A stretch of 64,000 nucleotides of DNA from Pseudomonas sessilinigenes (GCF_003850565.1 NZ_CP027706.1:3968001-4032000); one strand, 5' to 3'; positions 1-9,367 are shown, numbered from the stretch's first letter. Made by a program: numbers and translations. Notes: generated by a model from the letters alone, not told the origin.

Positions 1-644
1 CCTTCTGCTTCCAGGATCTGCGCCTGTTTCTTGCCTTCGGCGGTGAGAATGGCGGCGGCCCGCAGGCCTTCTGCCTCCAGGATTTGCGCGCGCTTGACCC
101 GTTCGGCCTTCATCTGCCCGGACATGGCGGCCATCAGGTCGGCCGGTGGGCTGATGTCCTTGATCTCGATCCGGGTGATCTTGATGCCCCAGGGCGCGGT
201 GGCCTCGTCCACGGTCTTCAGCAGTTTCTCGTTGATCGCATCGCGTTGGCTGAGCATCGCATCCAGCTCCATGGAGCCGAGCACGGTACGGATGTTGGTC
301 TGCAGCAGGTTGCGCACGGCGTGCTCGAGGTTGTTGACCTCATAGGCGGCCTGGGCGGTATTGACCACCTGGAAGAAGCACACGGCGTCGATCTGCACCG
401 TGGCGTTGTCGGCGGTGATGACTTCCTGGGGCGGGATATCCAGCACGTTCTCCATGACGTTGATCTTGCGCCCGATGCGGTCCATCACTGGAATGATGAT
501 GTTCAGTCCCGGCTTGAGGGTGTTGGTGTAGCGCCCGAAGCGCTCCACGGTCCACTGGTAGCCCTGGGGTACCACCTTGAATCCCATGAACACCAGGGCC
601 ACGGCCAGGGCGACGAAAAGTAGCAGCACGCTTGTGATCTGCAT
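1..644 (-). CDS. SPFH/band-7 membrane protein, QmcA/paraslipin-like (C-terminus cut by window edge)
   Basis: Predicted membrane-anchored SPFH (stomatin/prohibitin/flotillin) protein, a family that forms oligomeric membrane scaffolds often tied to protease control. The start at 644 follows AGGTGAG. The N-terminus has a single hydrophobic segment (about residues 3-22), then the typical [15 protein letters not shown] and [16 protein letters not shown] stretches and the SPFH core. The last visible part is charged and Ala/Glu-rich, with repeated QILEAEG units typical of the coiled-coil after the domain. About 214 residues are present and the C-terminus lies outside the window. QmcA/YbbK-like is the best guess; HflK/HflC is less likely because no partner is seen. 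Confidence 0.85.
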   Translation of the reverse strand, partial: MQITSVLLLFVALAVALVFMGFKVVPQGYQWTVERFGRYTNTLKPGLNIIIPVMDRIGRKINVMENVLDIPPQEVITADNATVQIDAVCFFQVVNTAQAAYEVNNLEHAVRNLLQTNIRTVLGSMELDAMLSQRDAINEKLLKTVDEATAPWGIKITRIEIKDISPPADLMAAMSGQMKAERVKRAQILEAEGLRAAAILTAEGKKQAQILEAE

Positions 645-691
645 CAGGCTCACCTGTTCATCTATGGGTCAATGGGGTCTCGGCCTTGGCT

Positions 692-2299
692 TCACAGTTG
701 GAAACGCGTGACCGAGGTCTGCAGGGTGGCAACCGAACTCTCCATCTGTTCCACCGTGAGGATCAGGTCGCGCATGGCCTGGCTGTTGCGCCGGGCCACC
801 TCGCTGATCATTTCCACTCGCTGGGCGACTTCGCCGCTGGCCTTGGACTGTTCGCCGATGGTGTGGGAGATCTCCTGGACCATCAGCGCCGAGCGCTGGG
901 CTCCCTGGCGGATCTCGTTGATCGAGGTGCCCGCCTGCTGGGCCATGTTCACCCCGTCGTTCACCCGGCTGACTCCGGTCTGCATGCCGCTGACCGCCTG
1001 TTCGGTGGTTTCCCGGATGCGTTGGATCATGCCGGTGATCTCCTGGGTCGATTGCGCCGTACGGGCCGCCAGGTTGCGCACCTCGTCGGCGACCACGGCG
1101 AACCCGCGCCCGGCCTCGCCGGCCCTGGCAGCCTCGATGGCGGCGTTGAGCGCCAGCAGGTTGGTCTGTTCGGCGATGCTGTTGATCACCTGGATGATCG
1201 AGTGGATTTCTTCGGAGGACTGGCCCAGGGCGGTGATGCTTTCAGAGGACTGGTTGACCGCCTCGGCAATCTGGCTCATGCCGTCCACCACGCCGAGTAT
1301 CACTTGGCCGCCGCTATCGGCCAGGGATTCGGACTGGGACGAAATGCTCTGGGCATTGCGCGCATGTTCGGCGACCTGGGCGATATTGCTGATCATCTGT
1401 TCCATGGCTGCTGCCATGTCGGTGGCGCCATCGGCCTGCTCGCTGGCCCCGTCGGCGATGTGCGACGAGGTGCCGCTGAGGCTGTGGGAGCGGCCGCGCA
1501 GTTCCTCGCTTTCATGGCGGATGGTGGTGATCATCTGCCGTAGGTTGTTCTGCATTTCGCCCAAAGCCTGTTGCAGTTGGCCGGCTTCGTCATGGCTGTC
1601 GACGCTGATGCTGCGGGTCAGGTCGCCCTGGGCAATGGCCCGGGCCGTGGCCACGGACTTCTCCAGGGGCTTGAGCACGCGGTTGAGCAGTTGCCGGGTC
1701 AGCAGGCACAAGGCCAGCGCGGCGCAAAGGCTACCGCCGATCAGCCACCCGGCGGCCTGGCGTACCGCCGTTTCGCTGCGGGCGCGGGTCTGGGCGCTGC
1801 TGGCTTCGATCTTGCTGCTCAGGGCCTCGTTGCGGGTTTCCACTTCAGTGAACCGCTGGGAAAACTCCGGCATCTGCAGGCGCGCGGCCTGGGGATCCTT
1901 GAGGGCCAGCCCGGCAATGTCCTGTGCGGCCCGGATGTAGTTCTCCAGCACCGGCTGCAGTTCACCGATGGCCTCGCGGATCTCCGACGCCAGTGGCAGC
2001 CGGGCATTCTCGGCCAGGGACTTGCGGAACCAGTCGCCGTGCTCGCGCAGGCTGTCGCGCACTTCGTTGCCCGCCGCTTCATCACCAGGCTGGCTGCTCA
2101 GCGCTTGCAGCACATCGGCCCGCAGGGCGTCATGCATCATGTCGGCTTCCAGGTGGTTGCGCAGGGCGCTGGCATTGAGTTCGTTGTCGTGCAGGGCGCT
2201 GGCCAGGCGCGACTGGCCCCAGAGACCGATGCCGGCCACCAGGGCGATGGCCAGTAGGCTGATGGCGCCCGAGGTGATCATGTTCTGGCGGATGTTCAT
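692..2299 (-). CDS. Methyl-accepting chemotaxis protein
   Basis: Transmembrane chemoreceptor that signals through CheA/CheW. Visible order: TM1 (about residues 10-28), a mostly helical periplasmic sensor of about 155 residues, TM2 (about 184-201), a HAMP domain (about 203-255) and a long cytoplasmic signalling coiled-coil. The hairpin tip is plain: [19 protein letters not shown] followed by [15 protein letters not shown]. The protein ends in TRFQL with no C-terminal CheR/CheB-docking pentapeptide. It lies on the same strand as the SPFH gene, 47 bp upstream of it. The ligand cannot be told from sequence; the sensor looks like a four-helix-bundle type. Confidence 0.93.
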   Translation of the reverse strand: MNIRQNMITSGAISLLAIALVAGIGLWGQSRLASALHDNELNASALRNHLEADMMHDALRADVLQALSSQPGDEAAGNEVRDSLREHGDWFRKSLAENARLPLASEIREAIGELQPVLENYIRAAQDIAGLALKDPQAARLQMPEFSQRFTEVETRNEALSSKIEASSAQTRARSETAVRQAAGWLIGGSLCAALALCLLTRQLLNRVLKPLEKSVATARAIAQGDLTRSISVDSHDEAGQLQQALGEMQNNLRQMITTIRHESEELRGRSHSLSGTSSHIADGASEQADGATDMAAAMEQMISNIAQVAEHARNAQSISSQSESLADSGGQVILGVVDGMSQIAEAVNQSSESITALGQSSEEIHSIIQVINSIAEQTNLLALNAAIEAARAGEAGRGFAVVADEVRNLAARTAQSTQEITGMIQRIRETTEQAVSGMQTGVSRVNDGVNMAQQAGTSINEIRQGAQRSALMVQEISHTIGEQSKASGEVAQRVEMISEVARRNSQAMRDLILTVEQMESSVATLQTSVTRFQL

Positions 2300-2368
2300 G
2301 CCCGGCTCCTTGCACGTTCTGGCTGTGCCTACAGCGTAGTCCAGCCCTAGAGGCGCGCTTTGGCGGCG

Positions 2369-4147
2369 CTATCGGGACTCGTTACAGGGCGTGACCCGCA
2401 GGGCTTCCTCCAGGCTGGTCAGCCCTTGTGTCACCTGGTACGAGGCGGCCAGGCGCAGGCTGCGCATACCGTCGGCAGCGGCCTGGCGGCGCAGTCCGGC
2501 CAAGTCGAGGTCAGGCTGGATCAGGGGCTTGAGGGCATCGTTCATGCGCAGGATTTCATAGACCCCGACCCGCCCTCGGTAGCCGGTGCCTCGGCACTCG
2601 ACACAGCCAATGGCGCAGTAGGCGTGCAGGGGTACCGGCAGCCGCTCGGCAGGCGCCAGGCTCTGCCATTGGTCCGCGTTAAGATCCACAGGTTGCTTGC
2701 AATGGCCGCACAGGGTACGTACCAGGCGCTGGGCCATGACCCCGATCAGCGTGGCCTTGATCAAGTAATGCGGTACGCCCAGCTCCAGCAGGCGGCTGAT
2801 GGCGCCCGGGGCGTCGTTGGTGTGCAGGGTGGACAGCACCAGGTGGCCGGTCAGCGCGGCCTGGATCGCGATCTCGGCGGTCTCCAGGTCGCGGATTTCG
2901 CCGATCATGATGATGTCCGGGTCCTGGCGCAGCAGGGCGCGGACGCCGCTGGAGAAGTCCAGGTCGATGTTGTGCTGCACCTGCATCTGGTTGAACGCCG
3001 GCTCGAGCATTTCGATCGGGTCCTCGATGGTGCAGAGATTGATTTCAGGTGTCGCCAGCTGCCTCAGGGTGGCGTAGAGGGTACTGGTCTTGCCCGACCC
3101 TGTGGGCCCGGTGACCAGGATGATGCCGTGGGCCTGGGTGGTCATGGCCTGCCAGCGCTCCATGTCCGCGCCGGAGAAGCCCAGCTGGTCGAAGTCCTTG
3201 AGCAGGACCTGGGGGTCGAAGATGCGCATCACCAGTTTCTCGCCGAAGGCCGTGGGCAGGGTCGACAGGCGCAGCTCGACTTCGTTGCCCGATGGCGTGC
3301 GGGCCTTGACCCGACCGTCCTGTGGGCGGCGTTTTTCCGCGACGTTCATGCGCCCAAGGCTCTTGAGGCGGCTGATGATGGCCAGGGTCACCTGGGTTGG
3401 AAACGCGTAGACGTGGTGCAGCATGCCGTCGATGCGAAAACGCAGGTTGCCCTGTTCGCGGCGAGGTTCGATATGGATGTCACTGGCTCGTTGCTCGAAG
3501 GCGTACTGGAACAGCCAGTCGACGATATGGACGGTGTGGGCGTCGTCGGTGTCCGCTGCCGGGTCGCTGCTTCCCAGCTTCAGCAACTGCTCGAAATCGC
3601 CCGGAGTACTGGCTCGCTGCTCGTTGCTGGCGCCACTGACCGATCGCGCAAGGCGATAGAACTCCTGGGTCAGGCGGCGGATCTGCGCCGGGTTGGCGAT
3701 CACGTGTCTTATGGAGCGCTTGAGAACGTGGGCCAGGTCGGCTTTCCAGGCCGTGACGTACGGTTGGGCGCTGGCCACCGTCACGCTTTGGGCATCCACG
3801 GCCACTGCGAGGATTGCATGTCGCTGGGCAAAGGCGCAGGACATCAGGGGCGTGATGCTGGCCGCATCGATCTGCAGCGGGTCGAGGTGCAGGTAGGGCA
3901 GGCCAGCCTGGCGAGCGAGCAAGGCCGTGAGGCTGTCCAGGTCCAGGCTGTGGCCGGGGCGCTGCAGGTCCGGCAACTGGCGGGCGGCGATGGTTTCCAG
4001 CGGATGCGAGGCGATGTCGGTTGCCAAGTGGCGAGCTGTCATCGCCTGTTCGGCGGCGTCCTGGCTGATACGGCCCTGGGCCAGCAGGTCGCGCAGTAGT
4101 TCGGTCAGCTCCAGCCAACGGTCCTGGGGAATGTGCACGGCGGCCAT
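2369..4147 (-). CDS. GspE/PilB-type secretion or pilus assembly ATPase (stand-alone)
   Basis: Hexameric ATPase of the type II secretion/type IV pilus superfamily, which powers pseudopilus or pilus assembly at the inner membrane. An MshE/GspE N-terminal domain (to about residue 150) precedes the ATPase core. Walker A is GPTGSGKTSTLYATL near residue 345; the Asp box is TIEDPIEM, Walker B is DPDIIMIGEIRD, and the His box is LSTLHTNDA. A zinc-binding CGHC...CVECRGTGYRGR module follows and is usual for GspE/PilB. The start follows AAGGAGG. No other gsp, pil or xcp gene is in the window, so its partner system must lie elsewhere or be missing. Confidence 0.88.
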   Translation of the reverse strand: MAAVHIPQDRWLELTELLRDLLAQGRISQDAAEQAMTARHLATDIASHPLETIAARQLPDLQRPGHSLDLDSLTALLARQAGLPYLHLDPLQIDAASITPLMSCAFAQRHAILAVAVDAQSVTVASAQPYVTAWKADLAHVLKRSIRHVIANPAQIRRLTQEFYRLARSVSGASNEQRASTPGDFEQLLKLGSSDPAADTDDAHTVHIVDWLFQYAFEQRASDIHIEPRREQGNLRFRIDGMLHHVYAFPTQVTLAIISRLKSLGRMNVAEKRRPQDGRVKARTPSGNEVELRLSTLPTAFGEKLVMRIFDPQVLLKDFDQLGFSGADMERWQAMTTQAHGIILVTGPTGSGKTSTLYATLRQLATPEINLCTIEDPIEMLEPAFNQMQVQHNIDLDFSSGVRALLRQDPDIIMIGEIRDLETAEIAIQAALTGHLVLSTLHTNDAPGAISRLLELGVPHYLIKATLIGVMAQRLVRTLCGHCKQPVDLNADQWQSLAPAERLPVPLHAYCAIGCVECRGTGYRGRVGVYEILRMNDALKPLIQPDLDLAGLRRQAAADGMRSLRLAASYQVTQGLTSLEEALRVTPCNESR

Positions 4148-4259
4148 GCTGGCCTCCTTGGGCTATGGACGAGGCGCGGTTGCCCAGCCACGAACAGCCA
4201 AGGATAGTCAGCCCAGGCCGGGAGCCTGTCGGCCAAGGGTTGCAGGGTTTTACCGGGGA

Positions 4260-4586
4260 TCAGCCTGCGGCTTGCAGGCGCGATGGCTCAACCATTGCCA
4301 GTTCAACCGAGCTGACGCTGATCAGGTTGCGCAGCTTGTCCGCGATGACCCCGGCCCGATGCCAGCTCAAGCCATCGAGTTCCACCTCCACCTGCAGGGT
4401 CGACTCTTGCTGCTGCACCGAGACTCGCTGCGGAATCAGGAACTGCAAGGCGAAGTGGTTGAGTACCCGGCACAGGATGTCGGCTTCGATATCGGCCAGT
4501 AGCTGGTATTGCACGCGGCAATGGGCTTGGTTGGGGCTCCAGGCATCGGGGCGCAACGATTGGCCAGGGGTATCGAGAAGGGGCAT
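4260..4586 (-). CDS. Small ACT-like protein of unknown role
   Basis: A 108-residue protein I do not recognise by name. The start at 4586 has GGAGA upstream. Residues about 20-100 show an alternating strand/helix pattern (a strand at CRVQYQLL, a helix at ADILCRVLNHFAL, strands around QQESTLQVEVEL, a helix at AGVIADKLRNLI, a final strand at SVSSVELAMV). This is the pattern of ACT domains such as the acetolactate synthase small subunit IlvM; the match is by eye only. It is divergent from the Lrp-family gene at 4711, so amino-acid-linked control is plausible but inferred. Confidence 0.6.
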   Translation of the reverse strand: MPLLDTPGQSLRPDAWSPNQAHCRVQYQLLADIEADILCRVLNHFALQFLIPQRVSVQQQESTLQVEVELDGLSWHRAGVIADKLRNLISVSSVELAMVEPSRLQAAG

Positions 4587-4710
4587 GGCGATCTCCAGGT
4601 GAGTGGAGAAATTTTTACATTCGATTCCGGGTATTTCTTATCTAAGATGAGTCTGTTTTTATATTTATTGAATTGAATAATTCACATATATGCCTATTTG
4701 AGGATTAATC
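4587..4710. promoter_or_regulatory. AT-rich divergent promoter region of the ACT-like and Lrp-family genes
   Basis: The 124 bp between the two divergent starts are far richer in A+T than the flanking coding DNA, with several TATA/ATTT runs (about 4650-4690). Lrp-family regulators commonly bind and control such shared regions. No exact operator can be called from one copy. Confidence 0.45.
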
Positions 4711-5181
4711 ATGCATAGCGAGCTGGACGCTTATGATCGCCGGATTCTCGCGCTGTTGCAGGAAGATGCTTCGCTTTCCAGCGCACAAATCGCCGAGCAG
4801 GTGGGATTGTCCCAGTCGCCATGCTGGCGGCGGATCCAGCGTTTGAAGGACGAGGGGGTGATCCGGGGCCAGGTGACCTTGCTCGATCGCAAGAAGATCG
4901 GGCTGAACACGCAGATCTTTGCCGAGATCAAGCTCAATGCCCACGGCCGCTCCAACTTCACCGAGTTCACCGAGGCGATCCGTGGTTTCCCGGAAGTGCT
5001 GGAATGCTATGTGCTGATGGGGGCGGTGGATTTTCTATTGCGGGTGGTGGCGGCGGATATCGAGGCCTATGAACGCTTCTTCTTCGAGAAGCTGTCCATG
5101 GTGCCGGGAATCCAGGAGGTGAACTCGATCGTTGCCCTGTCGGAGATCAAGTCCACCACCAGCCTGCCGGTATTGCGCTGA
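4711..5181 (+). CDS. Lrp/AsnC-family transcriptional regulator
   Basis: DNA-binding regulator of 156 residues, normal for Lrp/AsnC proteins. An N-terminal helix-turn-helix (LDAYDRRILALLQEDASLS, then AEQVGLSQSPCWRRIQRL) is followed by the linker strand GVIRGQVTLLD and a C-terminal RAM/ACT-like effector domain ending near VNSIVALSEIKSTTSLP. The SQSPCWRR recognition helix is typical of Lrp-type members. It is convergent with the CYTH-CHAD gene, only 10 bp apart, and divergent from the small ACT-like gene. The effector amino acid is unknown. Confidence 0.92.
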   Translation: MHSELDAYDRRILALLQEDASLSSAQIAEQVGLSQSPCWRRIQRLKDEGVIRGQVTLLDRKKIGLNTQIFAEIKLNAHGRSNFTEFTEAIRGFPEVLECYVLMGAVDFLLRVVAADIEAYERFFFEKLSMVPGIQEVNSIVALSEIKSTTSLPVLR

Positions 5182-5191
5182 GCGCCGTGGA

Positions 5192-6559
5192 TCACATGCG
5201 CAGCAGGGTTTTCCACGCACGGTTCTGGAACACCGCGATGGCTTGCTGCTTGCGGGCGACCAGGGCGTCCTCGGTGATGGGCTCGTTGGCCAGTTGTGCC
5301 AGTTTGTTCAACTCGCCATAGAGACGATCCAGCTCGGGGATTTCCAGCACGCTGCGGGCATGGTGCAGCCAGGCCTGGATGCGCTCGATACGCGGCAGTT
5401 GCTCGGCCAGGTCTTCGGGCTGCTGCTGGTAGCGTGGCAGTTGCAGGGACGAGGCCTCATCGGCCAGCAGGCGCGGCAGCCAGCTGGAGAGTTGGGCGGC
5501 CCCTTGGCGATTGCCGCGGGTGTTGCGCTCGGCGGCCCAGGTACGGTCCAGCAGCCAACGCGAGGTGTTCAGCGAGAACAGGCCCCAGCGCACGTCCTGG
5601 AGTTCTTCGATGAATTGCTCTGGAGCGGCCTTGCGCACGTCTTCGTCATCCAGGCCGGCCTGCACCAGCGGGCGCCAGTCTTCCAGCAGGGCATCCAGGG
5701 CGCTGCGCAGTTCGGCGCTGGACTGGCGTGGCGCGGCCTGGCCCAGGCTGCTGACCAGGGCGCGCAATTCGGCGAGGCTGTCCACCCAATCCTGCAGCAG
5801 GCGCCAGTGGCCGTTGAAGCGGTACTGTTCGGCCAGGCGCTGGCTGCTGCCCAGTAGGTGCCAGGCGAGGGCGGCGAAGGCTTCGTCCAGCGACGTTTCG
5901 GCGCTCAGTTGCGGGGCTGGCAGGCTCAGGGAATAGCTGCCGGCATCGAACAAGCGGTAGCCGCGTTCGGCCTTGCTGATGTCGCAGGGCATCAGTGGCA
6001 GGGTGAGGGCCAGCTCCGCTGCCAGCTCCAGCAGGGCCGCCGGCTCGCCTTCGCGCAGTTCCAGCTCCAGTTCGCAGATTTCTTCCTTGTGCTTGCCGGC
6101 GATCACCTGGCCCAGGTCCAGGGCTGCCTCGATTACCACCTTGGCCTTGCCACGGCCCCAGGCGATTTCCGCGCGTTCGCGGACGAAATCGGTGGTGAAC
6201 ATCGGCTTGAGGGTTTTCTTGTCCAGTTCGGCCAGGGCCTCGGGCCAGCACTGGCCGTCGAGTTTCTTCAGGTCGAGCTTGGCCTTGGGCAGCTGCCAGT
6301 CGTATTCGTTGCGCTCGGACAGGCCGGCGACGCTTTGGCCACGGGTCTTGAGGGTCTGGATCACGACATCGCCATCGCGGCGCAGGCGCAGGGCCACCTT
6401 GGCCTGGGCCAGGTCGCGGTCCGGGGTGTCGAAGTACTGGTTCATCAGTTCACGGCGTTCCCAGCCACTTTTGTTGCGTTTTTTCAGGAGCGGGTGCTCG
6501 CGCAGGGCCACGAGGGTCTCGCGACTGGCACGGAGTTTGATTTCGGTTTCTTTCTGCAT
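5192..6559 (-). CDS. CYTH-CHAD protein, probable inorganic triphosphatase
   Basis: Two-domain protein of 455 residues. The start at 6559 is chosen because the CYTH signature ETEIKL (ExExK) follows at once; an upstream in-frame start at 6610 would add 17 residues with no family support. The CYTH tunnel domain (about residues 1-200) hydrolyses triphosphate in characterised relatives such as E. coli YgiF. The C-terminal CHAD domain (about 225-455) is helical, rich in Arg/His, and binds polyphosphate in known cases. Divergent from argE with about 160 bp between starts. Confidence 0.88.
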   Translation of the reverse strand: MQKETEIKLRASRETLVALREHPLLKKRNKSGWERRELMNQYFDTPDRDLAQAKVALRLRRDGDVVIQTLKTRGQSVAGLSERNEYDWQLPKAKLDLKKLDGQCWPEALAELDKKTLKPMFTTDFVRERAEIAWGRGKAKVVIEAALDLGQVIAGKHKEEICELELELREGEPAALLELAAELALTLPLMPCDISKAERGYRLFDAGSYSLSLPAPQLSAETSLDEAFAALAWHLLGSSQRLAEQYRFNGHWRLLQDWVDSLAELRALVSSLGQAAPRQSSAELRSALDALLEDWRPLVQAGLDDEDVRKAAPEQFIEELQDVRWGLFSLNTSRWLLDRTWAAERNTRGNRQGAAQLSSWLPRLLADEASSLQLPRYQQQPEDLAEQLPRIERIQAWLHHARSVLEIPELDRLYGELNKLAQLANEPITEDALVARKQQAIAVFQNRAWKTLLRM

Positions 6560-6717
6560 GGCCGGACAATCCAGGATCGGGAGCGCAGCCGGGGGAAAAT
6601 TGGCTGCCAAGGCCGTGCAGTGTACAGGACAAGGCGCCTGGAGGTGCCGCCGCGGTTCCTTCGACGGGGCAACAGCCCCTATGATGGGCCTTGTCTTGGG
6701 ATTTCCGGAGCCAGCTC

Positions 6718-7875
6718 ATGCCATTGCCGTCCATGAAGGAGCAGTTCGCCGCACTGATCGCCGCCCCCTCGGTGAGCTGTACCCAACCTGCACTGGACCA
6801 GTCCAACCGTCCGGTCATCGACCTGCTCGCCGGCTGGCTGGGCGATCTGGGCTTCACCTGCGATATCCAGCAGGTCAGCCCCGGCAAGTTCAACCTGCTG
6901 GCCAGCTTTGGCACGGGCCCTGGCGGCCTGGTGCTGTCCGGGCACAGTGACACGGTGCCGTTCGACGCGGCGCTGTGGCAGACCGATCCACTGAAGCTGA
7001 CCGAGGTCGATGGGCGTTGGGTCGGCCTTGGCAGTTGCGACATGAAGGGATTCTTCGCCCTGGCCATCGAGGCTGTAAGGCCGTTGCTCGAGCGGCCGTT
7101 CAAGCAGCCGCTGTTGATCCTGGCCACTTGCGACGAGGAAAGCTCCATGGCTGGAGCCCGGGCCCTGGCTGACGCCGGACGTCCCCTGGGGCGAGCGGCA
7201 GTGATTGGCGAACCGACCGGGCTCAAGCCGATCCGCTTGCACAAGGGCGTGATGATGGAGCGTATCGACATTCTCGGTCGTAGCGGCCATTCGTCGGACC
7301 CGAGCCTTGGCCGCAGCGCCCTGGAAGCCATGCACGATGCCATCGGCGAACTGCGTGGCCTGCGCCTGCAGTGGCAGCGTGAATTTCGTAATCCGCAATT
7401 TGGCGTGCCGCAGCCGACCCTGAACTTCGGCTGCATCCACGGTGGCGACAACCCCAACCGCATCTGTGGCCAGTGCTCTCTGGAGTTCGACCTGCGTCCC
7501 TTGCCGGGCATGGACCCGCAGGCCCTGCGCGAGGCGATCCGGCAGAGGCTCAGGCCAGTGGCCGAACGGCACGAGGTGCAGATCGACTATGCCCCGCTGT
7601 TTCCTGCCGTACCGCCGTTCGAGCAGCCCGAGGACGCCGAATTGGTGCGAGTGGCGGAGCGCTTGACCGGACATCGTGCCGAAGCAGTGGCGTTTGGCAC
7701 AGAAGCCCCTTATCTTCAGCGCCTTGGTTGCCAGACCCTGGTGCTGGGGCCCGGGGATATCGCCTGTGCCCACCAGCCGGGGGAGTACCTCGAAATGTCA
7801 CGCTTGCAGCCTACCGTGCAGCTATTGCGTGAATTGATTGAACATTACTGCCTGACGCCGGCCCAATTTCAGTAA
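6718..7875 (+). CDS. argE: Acetylornithine deacetylase
   Basis: M20-family zinc hydrolase (385 aa) that removes the acetyl group from N-acetylornithine to give ornithine for arginine synthesis. Visible metal and catalytic motifs: SGHSDTVPFD (metal His, Asp), GSCDMKGFFA, ATCDEESSMAGA (catalytic Glu), GEPTGL and a C-terminal CAHQPGEY (metal His). The start at 6718 is preceded by GGAG; an upstream in-frame codon at 6691 lacks one. It sits just before argA in the same direction. Pseudomonads can also recycle acetyl groups through ArgJ, so ArgE may be partly redundant; that is general knowledge, not seen here. Confidence 0.92.
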   Translation: MPLPSMKEQFAALIAAPSVSCTQPALDQSNRPVIDLLAGWLGDLGFTCDIQQVSPGKFNLLASFGTGPGGLVLSGHSDTVPFDAALWQTDPLKLTEVDGRWVGLGSCDMKGFFALAIEAVRPLLERPFKQPLLILATCDEESSMAGARALADAGRPLGRAAVIGEPTGLKPIRLHKGVMMERIDILGRSGHSSDPSLGRSALEAMHDAIGELRGLRLQWQREFRNPQFGVPQPTLNFGCIHGGDNPNRICGQCSLEFDLRPLPGMDPQALREAIRQRLRPVAERHEVQIDYAPLFPAVPPFEQPEDAELVRVAERLTGHRAEAVAFGTEAPYLQRLGCQTLVLGPGDIACAHQPGEYLEMSRLQPTVQLLRELIEHYCLTPAQFQ

Positions 7876-7915
7876 ATTGCCGGTATTCCTGTCCGTACCC
7901 ATGAGGAGAGTAAGC

Positions 7916-7942
7916 GTGTTGCCAAGCCTGTTCCGACGATAA
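7916..7942 (+). CDS. Candidate argA leader peptide ending in tandem Arg codons
   Basis: A GTG at 7916 sits 5 bases after a strong Shine-Dalgarno (GAGGAGAG, 7903-7910) and opens an 8-codon frame, VLPSLFRR, with CGA CGA just before the stop TAA. Read from the in-frame ATG at 7901 it is MRRVSVLPSLFRR, with AGG AGA as codons 2-3: four Arg codons of 13, all uncommon in high-GC pseudomonads. It lies 69 bp upstream of argA. Position and Arg content suggest an arginine-sensing leader, but I see no clear terminator/antiterminator pair, so the role is inferred. Confidence 0.4.
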   Translation: MLPSLFRR

Positions 7943-8011
7943 CCATCAGCCCGCAGTGCGTTTTCCGTTTCGTCCTTTCATAGGCTGCTTTTTATTTACA
8001 GGCTCAGGTTC

Positions 8012-9310
8012 ATGCCCGAATACGTCAATTGGCTCCGCCACGCGTCTCCCTATATCAATGCTCACCGCGACTGCACCTTTGTAGTCATGCTCCCCGGCGA
8101 CGGCGTTGAACATCCCAACTTTGGCAATATCGTCCACGACCTGGTGCTGCTCCACAGCCTGGGGGTGCGCCTGGTGCTGGTGCACGGTTCCCGCCCGCAG
8201 ATCGAGTCGCGCCTTGCCGCCCGTGGCCTGACGCCCCATTACCATCACGGCCTGCGGATCACCGATGCGGCGACCCTGGAATGCGTGATCGACGCCGTGG
8301 GCCAGTTGCGTATCGCCATCGAAGCGCGCCTGTCCATGGACATGGCGTCCTCGCCAATGCAGGGCTCGCGCTTGCGGGTGGCCAGCGGCAATTTGGTGAC
8401 CGCTCGTCCGATCGGTGTGCTCGAAGGCGTCGACTACCACCACACCGGCGAGGTGCGCCGGGTCGATCGCAAGGGTATCAATCGCCTGCTGGACGAGCGT
8501 TCCATCGTCCTGCTCTCGCCCCTGGGGTACTCGCCTACCGGGGAAACCTTCAACCTGGCCTGTGAAGACGTGGCTACCCGTGCCGCCATCGACCTGGGCG
8601 CCGACAAGCTCCTGCTGTTCGGTGCAGACCCAGGGCTTTTGGACGAGGATGGCAAGTTGGTGCGTGAACTGCGCCCGCAGCAGGTTCCTGCTCATTTGCA
8701 GCGCCTGGGCGCCAACTACCAGGCCGAGTTGCTGGATGCGGCGGCTGAGGCCTGCCGGGGTGGGGTAGGGCGCAGCCATATCGTCAGCTATGCCGAGGAT
8801 GGTGCCTTGCTGACCGAGCTCTTTACCCGCGATGGCGGCGGCACCCTGGTTGCCCAGGAGCAGTTCGAGCGGGTGCGCGAGGCGGCGATCGAAGACGTTG
8901 GTGGCCTATTGGAGCTGATCAGCCCATTGGAAGAGCAGGGCATCCTGGTACGTCGCTCCCGCGAAGTGCTGGAGCGCGAGATCGAGCAGTTCAGCGTGGT
9001 CGAGCGCGAAGGCATGATCATCGCCTGCGCGGCGCTGTACCAGATCGCCGATTCCGATGCGGGCGAGCTGGCATGCCTGGCCGTCAATCCTGAGTACCGG
9101 CATGGCAAGCGTGGCGACGAGCTGCTGGAGCGGATCGAGACTCGTGCCCGGGCCCAGGGCCTCAAGACGCTGTTCGTCCTCACCACACGGACGGCCCACT
9201 GGTTCCGTGAGCGTGGCTTCGTGCCCAGCAGTGTCGAGCGCCTGCCATCGGCCCGAGCCTCGCTGTACAACTACCAGCGCAATTCGAAGATCTTCGAAAA
9301 AGCCCTGTGA
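8012..9310 (+). CDS. argA: N-acetylglutamate synthase (amino-acid N-acetyltransferase)
   Basis: First enzyme of arginine synthesis: acetyl-CoA + glutamate gives N-acetylglutamate. Its 432 residues are normal for the classical bacterial ArgA. The N-terminal amino-acid-kinase-like domain (about 1-290; VVMLPGDGVEHPNF, LVLVHGSRPQIESRL) carries the arginine-inhibition site in relatives, and the C-terminal GNAT domain (about 295-432) shows LACLAVNPEYRHGKRGDEL, the acetyl-CoA pyrophosphate loop. It lies downstream of argE and a possible Arg-codon leader, and is closed by a strong hairpin at 9327. The ATG at 8012 has a modest CAGG upstream. Confidence 0.95.
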   Translation: MPEYVNWLRHASPYINAHRDCTFVVMLPGDGVEHPNFGNIVHDLVLLHSLGVRLVLVHGSRPQIESRLAARGLTPHYHHGLRITDAATLECVIDAVGQLRIAIEARLSMDMASSPMQGSRLRVASGNLVTARPIGVLEGVDYHHTGEVRRVDRKGINRLLDERSIVLLSPLGYSPTGETFNLACEDVATRAAIDLGADKLLLFGADPGLLDEDGKLVRELRPQQVPAHLQRLGANYQAELLDAAAEACRGGVGRSHIVSYAEDGALLTELFTRDGGGTLVAQEQFERVREAAIEDVGGLLELISPLEEQGILVRRSREVLEREIEQFSVVEREGMIIACAALYQIADSDAGELACLAVNPEYRHGKRGDELLERIETRARAQGLKTLFVLTTRTAHWFRERGFVPSSVERLPSARASLYNYQRNSKIFEKAL

Positions 9311-9326
9311 AATAGTGTCCGGAATG

Positions 9327-9367
9327 ACAAGGCCGCGCTTCGGTTTGGAATCGAAGCGCGGCCTTGT
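9327..9367 (+). terminator. Hairpin terminator after argA
   Basis: A perfect 16-bp stem (9327-9342 with 9352-9367, core GGCCGCGCTTCG/CGAAGCGCGGCC) with a 9-nt loop starts 17 bp after the argA stop. No long T-run follows, only GTATTTC. Confidence 0.75.

Noticed and set aside
7943..8011. Terminator/antiterminator pair after the candidate argA leader
   Set aside because: Only weak fold-backs such as CGCAGTGCG are present; no stable hairpin with T-run could be drawn, so attenuation is left as a hypothesis.
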